Notes under the pieces: generated by a model
Databases searched by the model: none
The model's input: only the letters and a program-made list of their open reading frames with translations
Told to the model about the DNA's origin: nothing
Source: CAVQMB01 sp963713445
Lineage (GTDB): Bacteria > Pseudomonadota > Gammaproteobacteria > Competibacterales > Competibacteraceae
Length of the DNA: 64,000 nt
Assembly (NCBI GenBank): GCA_963713445.1
Contig: CAVQMB010000003.1
Coordinates: forward strand, 1 to 64,000
Direction of reading: 5' to 3'
Part shown: positions 7,886-15,891 of the stretch, piece after piece
Layout of the letters: every line of letters begins with the position of its first letter
Numbering within the stretch: the stretch's first letter is position 1
Program-made: the position numbers and the translations under genes

Positions 7886-8202
7886 CACAGCTGCTTGAGG
7901 ATCGCGATCAACAAATCCACGTTGCCGGCGTACAGCCCCGTGATCGACACCCCACCCGGCAGCGATATCATCAGCCCGTCAACGGTCGCCGTCGGCGGCG
8001 CAGCCAGCGCCACTTGGGCGAACCCGGGCCGTGTCTCGTCTGCGTCCCGACGTTCGTCCCCACCAGCCAGATTTCTACGCCAGTAGCCAAACTGATGGTA
8101 CGTGAGCGCGCGTTGTTTACAGAACGCGGCCCCCGACAGCCCGGACATCCGCCACTCGGCTATCGTTCGCCGCCGGAATTGCTGCACCTCGGTGTCAGCC
8201 AC
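7885..8202 (-). CDS. IS66-family accessory protein TnpA-like
   Basis: This is a 105-residue protein. I chose the GTG at 8202 because GGAGG stands seven bases upstream; the frame is open further upstream only to 8223. It starts VADTEVQQFRRRTIAEW, with a helix-turn-helix (MSGLSGAAFCKQRALTYHQFGYWRRNL), and ends with the LPGGVSITGLYAGNVDLLIAIL strand typical of these IS66 proteins. It is the first accessory gene of an IS66 element whose TnpB is broken and whose TnpC is missing. It therefore has no expected function now. Confidence 0.75.
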   Translation of the reverse strand: MADTEVQQFRRRTIAEWRMSGLSGAAFCKQRALTYHQFGYWRRNLAGGDERRDADETRPGFAQVALAAPPTATVDGLMISLPGGVSITGLYAGNVDLLIAILKQL

Positions 8203-8351
8203 GCTAATTCCTCCAAAGATCACACGGAGAACCAGTGTCGCGGATCGCGGCCGGCGAATATAGATGTTGATTTATTGGCTTACGCTGAAACGCCAGGGGC
8301 TGATCAGTAGACCTCTTGAAGAAGTAGGTAGTTGCCCTCAGGGGAGAGGGT

Positions 8352-9118
8352 ATGAGATATGAACACCTGCGAAATGTTTCCCGTGAGACCTTCCGCCGGC
8401 TTTGCGGTGTCAGCCCCGAGACCTTCGAGCAGATGGTCGATGCGCTGGCCGCAGCCGAGGCGCGCAAGGACAAGCCCGGGCGGCCGTGCCGGGTGCCGCT
8501 CGCCGATCAGGTGCTGGTGATGCTGCAGTACCATTATGCCTACACGCCGCAGGTTCGCCTGGGTGTGGACCATGGCTTGAGTGAAGCGGCGGTCAGCTAT
8601 CTGATCCGGCGCGTCGAGTCGCGACTGCTGGCCGATGAACGCTTTCATCTGCCCAACCGCAGCCGGCGCCTCAGCGGTGAGGACACGCCTCGGGTGGCCG
8701 TCGACGCCACCGAAACCCCGATTGAGCGGCCCCAAAAAAACAGCGGCGTTACTACAGCGGCAAGCACAAAGCCCACACCCTCAAAAGCCAGCTGATGATC
8801 GATCTGGAGTGTGGTGAGATTCTCAGCGTCGCCGGGGCGCCCGGTCGGGTGCATGACCTCGCGCTGCTGCGCTGGCGCCCGCCCGGCTGGCTGCCGGCGA
8901 CACCCCGGCTGCTGGACAAGGGGTATCAGGGGCTGGCACCTGACAGCGCGCACGTCTACCTGCCGTTCAAGCGCCGCGCCGGGCGCGCTCTGCACCCCGA
9001 ACAGCGCGCCTACAACCGCCTGCAGGGCGCAATCCGCCAGCGCGTTGAACACGTTATCCGCGAACTCAAACGCTTTCACATCCTGGCGCTGCGCTATCGC
9101 AATCACTGCTTTGGGCTC
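8352..9118 (+). pseudogene. IS5-type DDE transposase (DDE_Tnp_4), frameshifted, 3' part replaced
   Basis: The gene starts MRYEHLRNVSRETFRRLCGV and has an HTH region (LADQVLVMLQYHYAYTPQ, SEAAVSYLIRRVE). The first DDE aspartate is in VAVDATETPIERP. The frame then shifts at a run of seven A's near 8737 and resumes with GKHKAHTLKSQLM, VAGAPGRVHDLALL, LLDKGYQGL and RAYNRLQGAIRQRVEHVIRELK (the Glu region). Eight A's would restore the frame. After HILALRYRN the normal C-terminus is missing, and the frame runs on into a different transposase. Confidence 0.75.
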
Positions 9119-9727
9119 TCCGATGAAGGCATCGAGGAGGCGATCTACGACAGCCAGGCGATCCGACGCTTTGTGGGCATCGATCTGGCCCGTGAAGAGG
9201 CCCCCGATGCCACCACGCTGCTGAAGTTTCGCCGCTTGCTGGAGCGCCACGGGCTCACCCGCACGATCTTCGAGACGATCAACGCGCATCTGGCCGAACG
9301 GGGCTTGCTGCTGCGTGAGGGCAGCATCGTCGATGCCACGATTATTGCCGCCCCACCCTCGACCAAGAACCGCAACAAGACCCGCGATCCCGAGATGCAC
9401 CAGACCAAGAAGGGCAATCAATACTATTTTGGGATGAAAGCGCACATTGGCGTCGATGCCCAATCCGGGCTGGTGCACTCGCTGGTGACCACGGCGGCCA
9501 ATGTTGCCGATGTCACCCAAACCCACCGGCTGCTGCACGGCGCCGAGTCGCTGGTACTGGCCGATGCCGGCTATCAGGGCGTGGACAAACGCCCCGAGCA
9601 CCGCGACCGGGCGGTGACCTGGCATGTCGCGATGAAGCGCCAGTTGTTGGCCCGTCACGCCTGGATTCCGTCCAACAACCGCGACATTCGCCCGAAACGG
9701 GCGACCAGCGGCTTCCGAAAGGCCTGA
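9119..9727 (+). pseudogene. Internal piece of an IS5-family transposase fused in frame
   Basis: From LSDEGIEEAIYDSQAIRRF onward the frame matches the central part of classical IS5 transposases: DATTLLKFRRLLERHGL, then GSIVDATIIAAPPSTKN (first Asp), NQYYFGMKAHIGVDAQSGL, and VLADAGYQGVDKRPEH (second Asp). It stops after GFRKA, before the region with the catalytic Glu. There is no own start codon, because the fragment is fused without a break to the transposase before it. It cannot be active. Confidence 0.75.
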
Positions 9728-9769
9728 AAACGCGGTTTGGCGATCCGGCAGCGATCGCTCCTCGGCATT

Positions 9770-9843
9770 GTCTAACTTTGATGGGTTCTTTTGCGTACTC
9801 ATGCCACTGTCCTTGGGCAGAAACCGCTTACTTCAGTGCTTGT
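9770..9843 (+). other. attC-like left half-site next to the IS1111 element
   Basis: GTCTAAC at 9770-9776 fits the RYYYAAC core of integron attC sites and is followed by TTTGATGGG. Beyond the other end of the IS, CCCATTTC leads into GTTAGGT at 11227-11233, fitting GTTRRRY. The two arms are roughly complementary (GTCTAAC/ACCTAAC and GATGGG/AATGGG). With the IS removed, the site would be about 90 bases. The inner sequence is not clearly palindromic and no integrase or cassette array is seen, so this is tentative. Confidence 0.25.
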
Positions 9844-9856
9844 ATGGACTTCCCCC

Positions 9857-10113
9857 GTTTTGCAACCAGACGATCGGTGGCAGAGAGGTTTGACTGCGTG
9901 CTTGTATCCGGCCTGTTGATGAGTCGCTTTCCCGACTCTGGCCCTGATGGGTATCCGCGCACCGGGTCCTCATTTCCTTACCGGCCTTTAGCGGGCCTAC
10001 GCTGAACTCAGGGTTTCCCGGTACCGGTCCAACCTGTCGTGCCATCATAATCGTCTGCGTCGCAATCGTTGCCGGGAACGGTCAGTTATCTGAGCGCCAT
10101 GCCCGGCGGAAAC
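9857..10113 (-). ncRNA. Long non-coding end of IS1111, possible seekRNA/bridge RNA
   Basis: This stretch lies between the transposase stop and the inverted repeat. In IS1111 elements the guide RNA that pairs with donor and target (seekRNA or bridge RNA) is encoded on this side, whereas IS110 proper has it upstream of the gene. The position and length fit, and the segment contains several short self-complementary runs such as GGCCGGTAAGG/CCTTACCGGCC-type pairing near 9977-9995. I have not folded it, so the RNA is inferred from family knowledge and position only. Confidence 0.4.
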
Positions 10114-11133
10114 TCAGTCCATCATCGGCCGATAGGTACTGCCATGCGCCAGCAACGCCCACAGAATACGGGCATGCTTGGCCGCCAAGGCGACGACCGC
10201 CTTGTTGAATCCGCGTCGCTCCTTGAGCGCCAGCACCCAGCGGCTCTTGCGATCGGCTCGCCCCGCGAGATGGCGCATCAGCGCCCGCGCGCCGTGGACC
10301 AACAGCGTGCGAAGATAGACATCACCGCGTTTGGTGATGCGCCCATAACGTGTCTTACCGCCCGAGGAGCGCTGCCGGGCCACTAAGCCTAGCCAGGCGG
10401 CAAACTGGCGCCCATTGCGAAAGTGCTTTCCGGTGTCCACGGTGGCCACGATCGCGGTTGCGGTCAACGGGCCGACACCTTCGAGCTGCATCAACCGTTG
10501 CGCCGCTTCGCTCGAGCGTGCCAACTGCGCGATGCGATGGTCGTAAGCACGAAGACGTTCATCCAGTCCCTGCAAGCGCTCATAGAGCTCGGCGAAGACC
10601 TCACGCGCCAGCGCAGGCACGCCGTTCTCAGCATCTTGCAGAATCTCGGGCAAGGCCTTGCGCAGTGTCGCAACCCCTTGCGCCACGACCACGCCGTACT
10701 CACTGAGCAGGCCCCGGATGTGGTTTACCAGCGCGGTACGCTCGCTAACCAGCAGCGCCCGTGCACGGTGCACCGTCAGCACCGCTTGTTGTGCGGCGTC
10801 CTTCACCGGCACAAAACGCATGTTCGCTCGCCCCACTGCCTCACAGATCGCCTCCGCGTCATTACGGTCCGTTTTCTCATTCTTGCGGTAAGGCGTCACA
10901 AACTGCGGCGCCATCAGACGTGGTTCATGGCCGAGCTTTCTCAATTCTCGCGCCCAATAGTGCGCGCTGCCGCACGCTTCCAGTCCCACCCTGCAGGGCG
11001 GTAGCTGAGCAAAGGTTGACCGTAACTTGTTGCGCCGAACTGTCTTACGCAGCACCACGTGCTCGTTCTCGTCGACACCACAGATTTCGAAAACATGCTT
11101 TGCCACATCCAGGCCGATTCGCTTTATGTTCAT
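10114..11133 (-). CDS. IS110-family (IS1111 group) DEDD transposase
   Basis: The product is 339 residues from MNIKRIGLDVAKHVFEI, a normal length for the family; the frame is open five codons further up, but homologues start here. The N-terminal DEDD (RuvC-like) domain shows Asp in GLDVAKHV, Glu in VGLEACGSAHYWAREL and the pair in KTDRNDAEAICEA. The C-terminal Tnp_IS116 domain has LEGVGPLTATAIVATV (a helix-hairpin-helix), the catalytic-Ser region ARQRSSGGKTRYGRITKRGD and YLRTLLVHGARA. It makes element excision and RNA-guided insertion possible. All motifs and both element ends are present, so it may be active. It reads away from the cargo genes at 11.4 kb. Confidence 0.9.
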   Translation of the reverse strand: MNIKRIGLDVAKHVFEICGVDENEHVVLRKTVRRNKLRSTFAQLPPCRVGLEACGSAHYWARELRKLGHEPRLMAPQFVTPYRKNEKTDRNDAEAICEAVGRANMRFVPVKDAAQQAVLTVHRARALLVSERTALVNHIRGLLSEYGVVVAQGVATLRKALPEILQDAENGVPALAREVFAELYERLQGLDERLRAYDHRIAQLARSSEAAQRLMQLEGVGPLTATAIVATVDTGKHFRNGRQFAAWLGLVARQRSSGGKTRYGRITKRGDVYLRTLLVHGARALMRHLAGRADRKSRWVLALKERRGFNKAVVALAAKHARILWALLAHGSTYRPMMD

Positions 11134-11418
11134 CTGGGCTTCCCTCATCTCTCACGACGGGTTTCTACCAACCTCCAATCTGGCACATCCGATGCCTTGC
11201 AGGGAGGGGGAAGTCCATCCCATTTCGTTAGGTGGCCGGATGACGTGGAATACGTAGACAGGCTACGTACACATTGCATTGAGCTGAACCGCGCGCTTTC
11301 GGCAACAAGTCGCCTTCCTATATTTTTTCCGGGTAAACCTCCACTTTTACGAAAAGCAGCCTATAATCCAGACATATATTTCGATCATTGTTTTATTATT
11401 ATTTCCAAGGAAACAAGC

Positions 11419-11904
11419 ATGAAAATAAATCACGTACTCCGCATTTTTGCATTGACCGTCATGGTCGCCGCCAGCGCAACAGCGTCTGCAGCGACACATC
11501 AAGCACCCACCCACGCACAAATCGCCAAACTGTTCCAAACCTGGAACAACGCCCTGCAAACCGGCAACCCGGAAACAGTAGCCAACCTGTATTGCGCGCA
11601 CGGCGCAGTACTGCTCCCGACCGTATCCAACCGGGTCCGCACCACCCATAAGGGTATCGTCGATTACTTCACCTATTTCCTGAAATCGAAACCCGTCGGG
11701 CATATCGACCAGCAATACATCCGCGTCCTGGGCCCCACTACCGCAATCAACTCAGGCGTCTACACCTTCCAGCTGACGCAGAATGGAAAGCGCACTAGCG
11801 TACAAGCCCGCTATACCTACGTTTACGAAATGCAGCACGGGCATTGGTGCATCATGGATCATCATTCCTCAGCCATGCCCGAATCGAGCGGTGGTGCGAG
11901 TTGA
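11419..11904 (+). CDS. Exported SnoaL/NTF2-like protein (SgcJ/EcaC type)
   Basis: The 161-residue protein starts MKINHVLRIFALTVMVAASA and has a Sec signal peptide cleaved near ASAATHQ. AAGGA lies 13 bases before the ATG, and an upstream in-frame extension is unlikely. The mature part has the NTF2-like cone fold pattern: QIAKLFQTWNNALQTGNPETVANLYC, then VLLPTVSNRVRTTHKGIVDYFTYF, then a central strand and VYEMQHGHWCIMDHHSSAMP at the end. Periplasmic members of this family are usually of unknown substrate. It stands alone between the IS1111 element and the amine oxidase gene, separated from the latter by about 175 bases. Confidence 0.8.
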   Translation: MKINHVLRIFALTVMVAASATASAATHQAPTHAQIAKLFQTWNNALQTGNPETVANLYCAHGAVLLPTVSNRVRTTHKGIVDYFTYFLKSKPVGHIDQQYIRVLGPTTAINSGVYTFQLTQNGKRTSVQARYTYVYEMQHGHWCIMDHHSSAMPESSGGAS

Positions 11905-12080
11905 CAGAGGGAAGGAGGATGGGGGAATTGACCTGAAATCGCTAGGAAACAAAACAATAAGAAGGAGACCGGAAATGAGGGGGCGGGAATCTGGGGTGCG
12001 TGGCGCAGTGTCTGACGCTTCGCGGTCGCGAAGCAAATGCCTATCCCTCTGGCCGGTACAGACCGGCGGGGAGCGATAAA

Positions 12081-13763
12081 ATGGACTCAGGCGGGGAATC
12101 GGGGACGACCCGGCGGCGCTTTCTGACGGCGCTGGGCGCGATCGGCGGGGCGGCGGCGGTCTACGACGCCGTGTCTGTCCTGGGCCTGCTCCGGGTGCGT
12201 TCGGCGCATGCCAGGACCCTGCCGTTCGAGCCGGGGCTCGGGAAGGGCCGTTCGGTGCTGGTTCTGGGGGCCGGCATGGCCGGGCTCGCCGCGGCCTGGA
12301 ACCTGGCGCGCAATGGCTTCGCCGTCACCATACTGGAAGCCACCAACCGCATTGGCGGTCGCAACTTGACCCTGCGCGACGGCGACCGCTTCGCGGAGGA
12401 GGCCGGGCCGGTTCAGACCTGTCGCTTCGTGCGCAACGAATATTCGGACGGCCGCCCCGTCGAGGTGCAGACCTACATGAACGCCGGGCCCGGGCGGATC
12501 GGCCAGCACAGCGCGATCGTGCTGGACTATTGCCGGCAGTTCGGGGTCGCGCTGCAGCCCTACATCTTCGCCGGGGCAAGCAATCTGCTGCAGAGCGACA
12601 AGGCGTTCGGCGGCAAGCCGATCCCGTTCCGGCGCATCCGCAACGGCTTCCGCCACGAGATCGCCGACCTGCTGGAGCAAGCGGTCAAACAGGGCGCCCT
12701 GGACAAGCCGCTGACCGGCGTCGACCGGGAGAAGTTCGCCGCCGCGCTGCGCGATTTCGCCGGGTACAGCACCCGCAGCTTCGAGGCCATCCGGGCAAAG
12801 GGCGGCAGCCTGAGCCAGGACGACGAGCCCCGCAACGGCTATTCGGTCGACCCGGGCGCGGGACTTCACTACGGCAGTCCCTATCCGGACCTGCCGCTGG
12901 AGCGGATCGTCGATTCCAACTTCTGGAACACCGGCCTGTTTGCGGCGCTGACCTATCGCTGGCAGGCCGCGATGCTGGAGCCGGTCGGCGGCATGGACAT
13001 GATCTGGCGCCGGATGGTGGCACGCCCCCTGCCCGACGGGCGCACCCTGGAGGACATGATCCACCTCAAGGCGCCGGTCACGGACCTGCGCAACCTGCCC
13101 GACGGCGTCAAGGCGGTGACCGCCGACGGACAGAGCTGGAGCGCCGACTACTGCATCAGCACGGCGGCCCCCGCCGTGCTGGCGAAGATCGGCAGCAATC
13201 TCGCCGCGCCACTGAAGGCAGCCTGCGCTAAGGTTACCTATATCCCCTCAGCCAAGGTCGGCGGCCAGATGCGCGGCCGGTTCTGGGAGGAGCTGCCCGA
13301 CAGCACGGAACGGATTTTCGGCGGGATCAGCTGGACCGATGCGGTGACCACGCAGGTCTGGTACCCCTCTTCCCAGTTCCAGACCCGCTGCGGCATCCTA
13401 ACCATGGCCTACAGCTCCGACGAACGGGCCCTGAAACTTGGCGCGATGTCGCCCCCCGAGCGGGTCGAGGCGGCACTGGTGCAGGGGGAGAAGTTCCACC
13501 CCGGCCTATTCCGCAGGCATTTCATCCCCGAATCCGGTGTCAGCATCGCCTGGCACAAGATGCCCTTCCAGTTCGGCGTCTGCGCCGACGACACGTCCTA
13601 CCAGGATCCGGCCCTCTACAAGGTCCTCGTGGACGGCTCGCCGGACGGGCAGATCCATCTCGCCGGCGATTGGCTGAGCAGCTCGGCCGGCTGGCTCGAC
13701 GGCGCCTTCGACAGCGCAGAGCTCGCGGTGGCGCAGATTACGGAGCGGGTGCGGCCGCGCTGA
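12081..13763 (+). CDS. Tat-exported flavin monoamine oxidase family protein
   Basis: The product is 560 residues from MDSGGESGTT. A twin-arginine leader (TRRRFLTALGAIGGAAAV, residues 10-27) predicts export of the folded, FAD-loaded enzyme. The dinucleotide-binding motif VLGAGMAGLAAAWNL is at 61-75, followed by the ribose-binding end of strand 2, ILEATNRIGGRNLT. The C-terminal FAD site is GQIHLAGDWLSSSAGWLDGAFDSAELA. This is the amine oxidase fold of L-amino-acid oxidases, monoamine oxidases and tryptophan monooxygenases. The substrate is not predictable, though the family oxidises amines or amino acids to imines with release of hydrogen peroxide. An IS3 end fragment abuts its stop codon. Confidence 0.85.
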   Translation: MDSGGESGTTRRRFLTALGAIGGAAAVYDAVSVLGLLRVRSAHARTLPFEPGLGKGRSVLVLGAGMAGLAAAWNLARNGFAVTILEATNRIGGRNLTLRDGDRFAEEAGPVQTCRFVRNEYSDGRPVEVQTYMNAGPGRIGQHSAIVLDYCRQFGVALQPYIFAGASNLLQSDKAFGGKPIPFRRIRNGFRHEIADLLEQAVKQGALDKPLTGVDREKFAAALRDFAGYSTRSFEAIRAKGGSLSQDDEPRNGYSVDPGAGLHYGSPYPDLPLERIVDSNFWNTGLFAALTYRWQAAMLEPVGGMDMIWRRMVARPLPDGRTLEDMIHLKAPVTDLRNLPDGVKAVTADGQSWSADYCISTAAPAVLAKIGSNLAAPLKAACAKVTYIPSAKVGGQMRGRFWEELPDSTERIFGGISWTDAVTTQVWYPSSQFQTRCGILTMAYSSDERALKLGAMSPPERVEAALVQGEKFHPGLFRRHFIPESGVSIAWHKMPFQFGVCADDTSYQDPALYKVLVDGSPDGQIHLAGDWLSSSAGWLDGAFDSAELAVAQITERVRPR

Positions 13764-13765
13764 CC

Positions 13766-13848
13766 CACTTCGGGAGAAAACGTATTCGACGTATTCATGG
13801 CTCCATTCTCTCAACAGTTGGAGCCTCCGCCAAAGCCGGGGCGGTTCA
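13766..13848 (-). mobile_element. Terminal fragment of an IS3-family element
   Basis: Reading the minus strand from 13848, TGAACCGCCCCGGC begins a typical IS3-family terminal repeat. It is followed by GGAGGCT, a leader, and the start of an OrfA protein MNTSNTFSPEV. The frame then leaves the family at the end of the amine oxidase gene. Only the first 83 bases of the element remain, so a deletion joined the IS to the oxidase locus. Confidence 0.6.
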
Positions 13849-14058
13849 CTCGGGGTGGTTTTTTGTGCGCCCCTCCGAGCGCCGGGGCACAGATGTGTAA
13901 AGACCTTTGAGTTGGACTAACAGATCGGCTTCGGTGTTCGCTTCAAGCGTGAAGATGGCCATCGCGCCGACGACCATCATCGAAAGCGAGTAACGGGACA
14001 GAACAACGGTCATCGGCAGCAACGCGTAGATGCCCAGTAGCCTCAGGGCCTGCACCAT
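13849..14058 (-). pseudogene. Remnant of a TraG-like conjugative transfer protein
   Basis: The frame VQALRLLGIYALLPMTVVLSRY followed by SLSMMVVGAMAIFT matches a conserved membrane stretch in the N-terminal domain of TraG-type proteins of integrative conjugative elements. After IFT the frame continues LEANTEADLLVQLKGLYTSV to a stop at about 13849, which I do not recognise. Nothing else of a transfer region is nearby. It points to an old conjugative element in this region. Confidence 0.5.
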
Positions 14059-14105
14059 GGGCAACACCTGCAGCAGGAGGCACGGCGATTGTCGCCCCGC
14101 CCGGC

Positions 14106-15848
14106 TCAGCCCATCCCGGCCGCCGCCCGCCGCTTCCGCTCGGCCTCGTCCCACGCCGTCAGGGCCTGAAAGTCCGGTACGAAGCCCAGCCCCTTCATCG
14201 CGTCCGACGACACCGCGTCCTGCGAGGTGACGACGTCGATCACCGCGGGCGCGTTCGCGATCCCACGCCGGATCGACGCGGCAAGGTCGGCGGGGTCGTC
14301 CACCCGCTCGCCATGCGCGCCCAGCGCCCGCGCCATGCCCGCGTAGTCCGAATGGCGCAGGGTGGTGCCGACGACCCGTCCACCGTAGTTCGCCTCCTGG
14401 TCGTAGCGCTCGATGTTCCAGGCGGCGTTGTTGGAGACGATGACCACGATCTTCGCGCCGTGGCGCACTGCCGTGTCGATCTCCATAGCGTTGATACCGT
14501 AGGCGCCGTCGCCGGTCACGCAGATCACCTCCCGCTCCGGGCAGGCCAGCTTCGCGGCGATGGCGAAGGGCACGCCAATGCCAAGGCAGCCGAAGGCCCC
14601 GGCGTCGAGATAGGTCCGCGCGGTCAGCCCGACCCGCGCGAAGCTCAGCAGGTCGCCCCCATCGGCGACGGCGATGCCGTCGGGGTCGGCGACCTCGCGC
14701 AGCGCGCCGAAGATCGCCATGGGATGGATCTTGCCGTCGCTCCCGCGCGACGGCGCGGGCGTGCTCTCACCCTTGGCGATACGCTCGCGATGCTTGGCCC
14801 GCAGCCCCTCGAGCCAGCCCTGGTCCCGGTCGCCGGCATCGTTGCCCAGCGCCCCGGTCAGCGCCTGCAACGCCAGATCGACCGAGGCCAGAAGCTCCGG
14901 CGTCCCCCGGCGGTTGTCCACCAGTTCCCCGGCGGTATCGGAGATCCGCAGGAACCGCGCCTCGGGGAACACAGCCGGCGAGCCGAAGGCGAGCTGGTAG
15001 TCCAGCTTCCGCCCCAACGTGATTACCAGATCGGCCTGCGCCATCGCCGCCGCCCGCACCGCGCCCACGACCGACGGGTGATCCGACGGCACCAGCCCCC
15101 GGCTCTCCTGTGTGTCGAGATAGAGCGCTTCGGTCGCGTCCAGAAAGCGGACCAATGCATCCCCCGCCCCGCGGGCGCCCCGCCCGCTGACCACTAGCGG
15201 ACGCTTCGCGCTCCGCATCGCCGCGACCGCCTCGGCCAGCCGCTCTGGGTCCGGCGTTGGCCGGCGCGGCGGCTTCGCCAACAGCCAGTCGGCCGGGATC
15301 AGCCCCTCTGGCACCCGGGCGCGCAGCACGTCCGTGGGGACTTCGATGTAGGACGGCCCCGGCTCGCCCAGGTCGCCAAACGCGCGCGCCATCGCTTCGT
15401 CCAGCTCGCGCAGCGCCTGCTCGGGCACGCGGGCGGTGCGGGAATAGCGGGTCACGGGCCGCATGATGTCGACGTGGGGAATGTCCTGCAGCGGCCCCAT
15501 GTTGGCCTGCGGTCGAGACGTACAGCCCCCGATCAGCAGCACCGGCGCACGGGCGAGATCGGCGTTCGCCATCCCCGTGACGCAGTTGGTCACGCCCGGC
15601 CCGGCGGTCGCCATGGCCACGCCCAGCCGGCCCGTGAGTTCGGCGTAGGCGTGCGCCATGTGCACCGCCGCGCCCTCGTCGCGCACGTCCACGATGGCGA
15701 TGCCCCGCCGCGCGGCATGGTCCCAGATCGGCTGGATGTGCCCGCCCTGCAGGCCGAAGATGCGGTCCACGCCGCGTTCCGCCAGCGCGCGGGCGATCCA
15801 GGCGCCCACGCTGTCCTCATCGCAGTTCAGGTCCTGGCTCTCGATCAT
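14106..15848 (-). CDS. Thiamine diphosphate-dependent enzyme (acetolactate synthase/2-hydroxyacyl-CoA lyase-like)
   Basis: The product is 580 residues from MIESQDLNCDED. I chose this ATG because a GAGGAG stands about eight bases before it, while the open frame reaches 15890. The N-terminal PYR domain has the catalytic Glu in VDVRDEGAAVHMAHA (Glu58). The central domain follows, and the C-terminal PP domain has the ThDP/Mg motif GDGAYGINAMEIDTA (Gly446 on), closed by SNNAAW. There is no small regulatory subunit gene, so it is unlikely to be a biosynthetic acetolactate synthase. Benzaldehyde-lyase, oxalyl-CoA decarboxylase and 2-hydroxyacyl-CoA lyase are alternatives. It follows the acyl-CoA ligase gene with a gap of about 40 bases on the same strand, so the two probably form a pathway. 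Confidence 0.85.
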   Translation of the reverse strand: MIESQDLNCDEDSVGAWIARALAERGVDRIFGLQGGHIQPIWDHAARRGIAIVDVRDEGAAVHMAHAYAELTGRLGVAMATAGPGVTNCVTGMANADLARAPVLLIGGCTSRPQANMGPLQDIPHVDIMRPVTRYSRTARVPEQALRELDEAMARAFGDLGEPGPSYIEVPTDVLRARVPEGLIPADWLLAKPPRRPTPDPERLAEAVAAMRSAKRPLVVSGRGARGAGDALVRFLDATEALYLDTQESRGLVPSDHPSVVGAVRAAAMAQADLVITLGRKLDYQLAFGSPAVFPEARFLRISDTAGELVDNRRGTPELLASVDLALQALTGALGNDAGDRDQGWLEGLRAKHRERIAKGESTPAPSRGSDGKIHPMAIFGALREVADPDGIAVADGGDLLSFARVGLTARTYLDAGAFGCLGIGVPFAIAAKLACPEREVICVTGDGAYGINAMEIDTAVRHGAKIVVIVSNNAAWNIERYDQEANYGGRVVGTTLRHSDYAGMARALGAHGERVDDPADLAASIRRGIANAPAVIDVVTSQDAVSSDAMKGLGFVPDFQALTAWDEAERKRRAAAGMG

Positions 15849-15891
15849 CACACGTCTCCTCAGTTTGTCGTTCCGCCGGGCGCGCGGCATC

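Larger units (their letters stand above)
9840..11222 (-). mobile_element. IS110-family element, IS1111 subgroup
   Basis: A complete transposase gene is enclosed by a perfect 13-bp inverted repeat: ATGGACTTCCCCC at 9844-9856 and GGGGGAAGTCCAT at 11206-11218. IS1111-type elements are marked by such sub-terminal repeats. The true ends lie a few bases outside them, so the limits given are approximate. About 257 bases without a gene follow the transposase stop inside the element, and about 70 bases precede its start. No target duplication is expected for this family. Confidence 0.8.
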
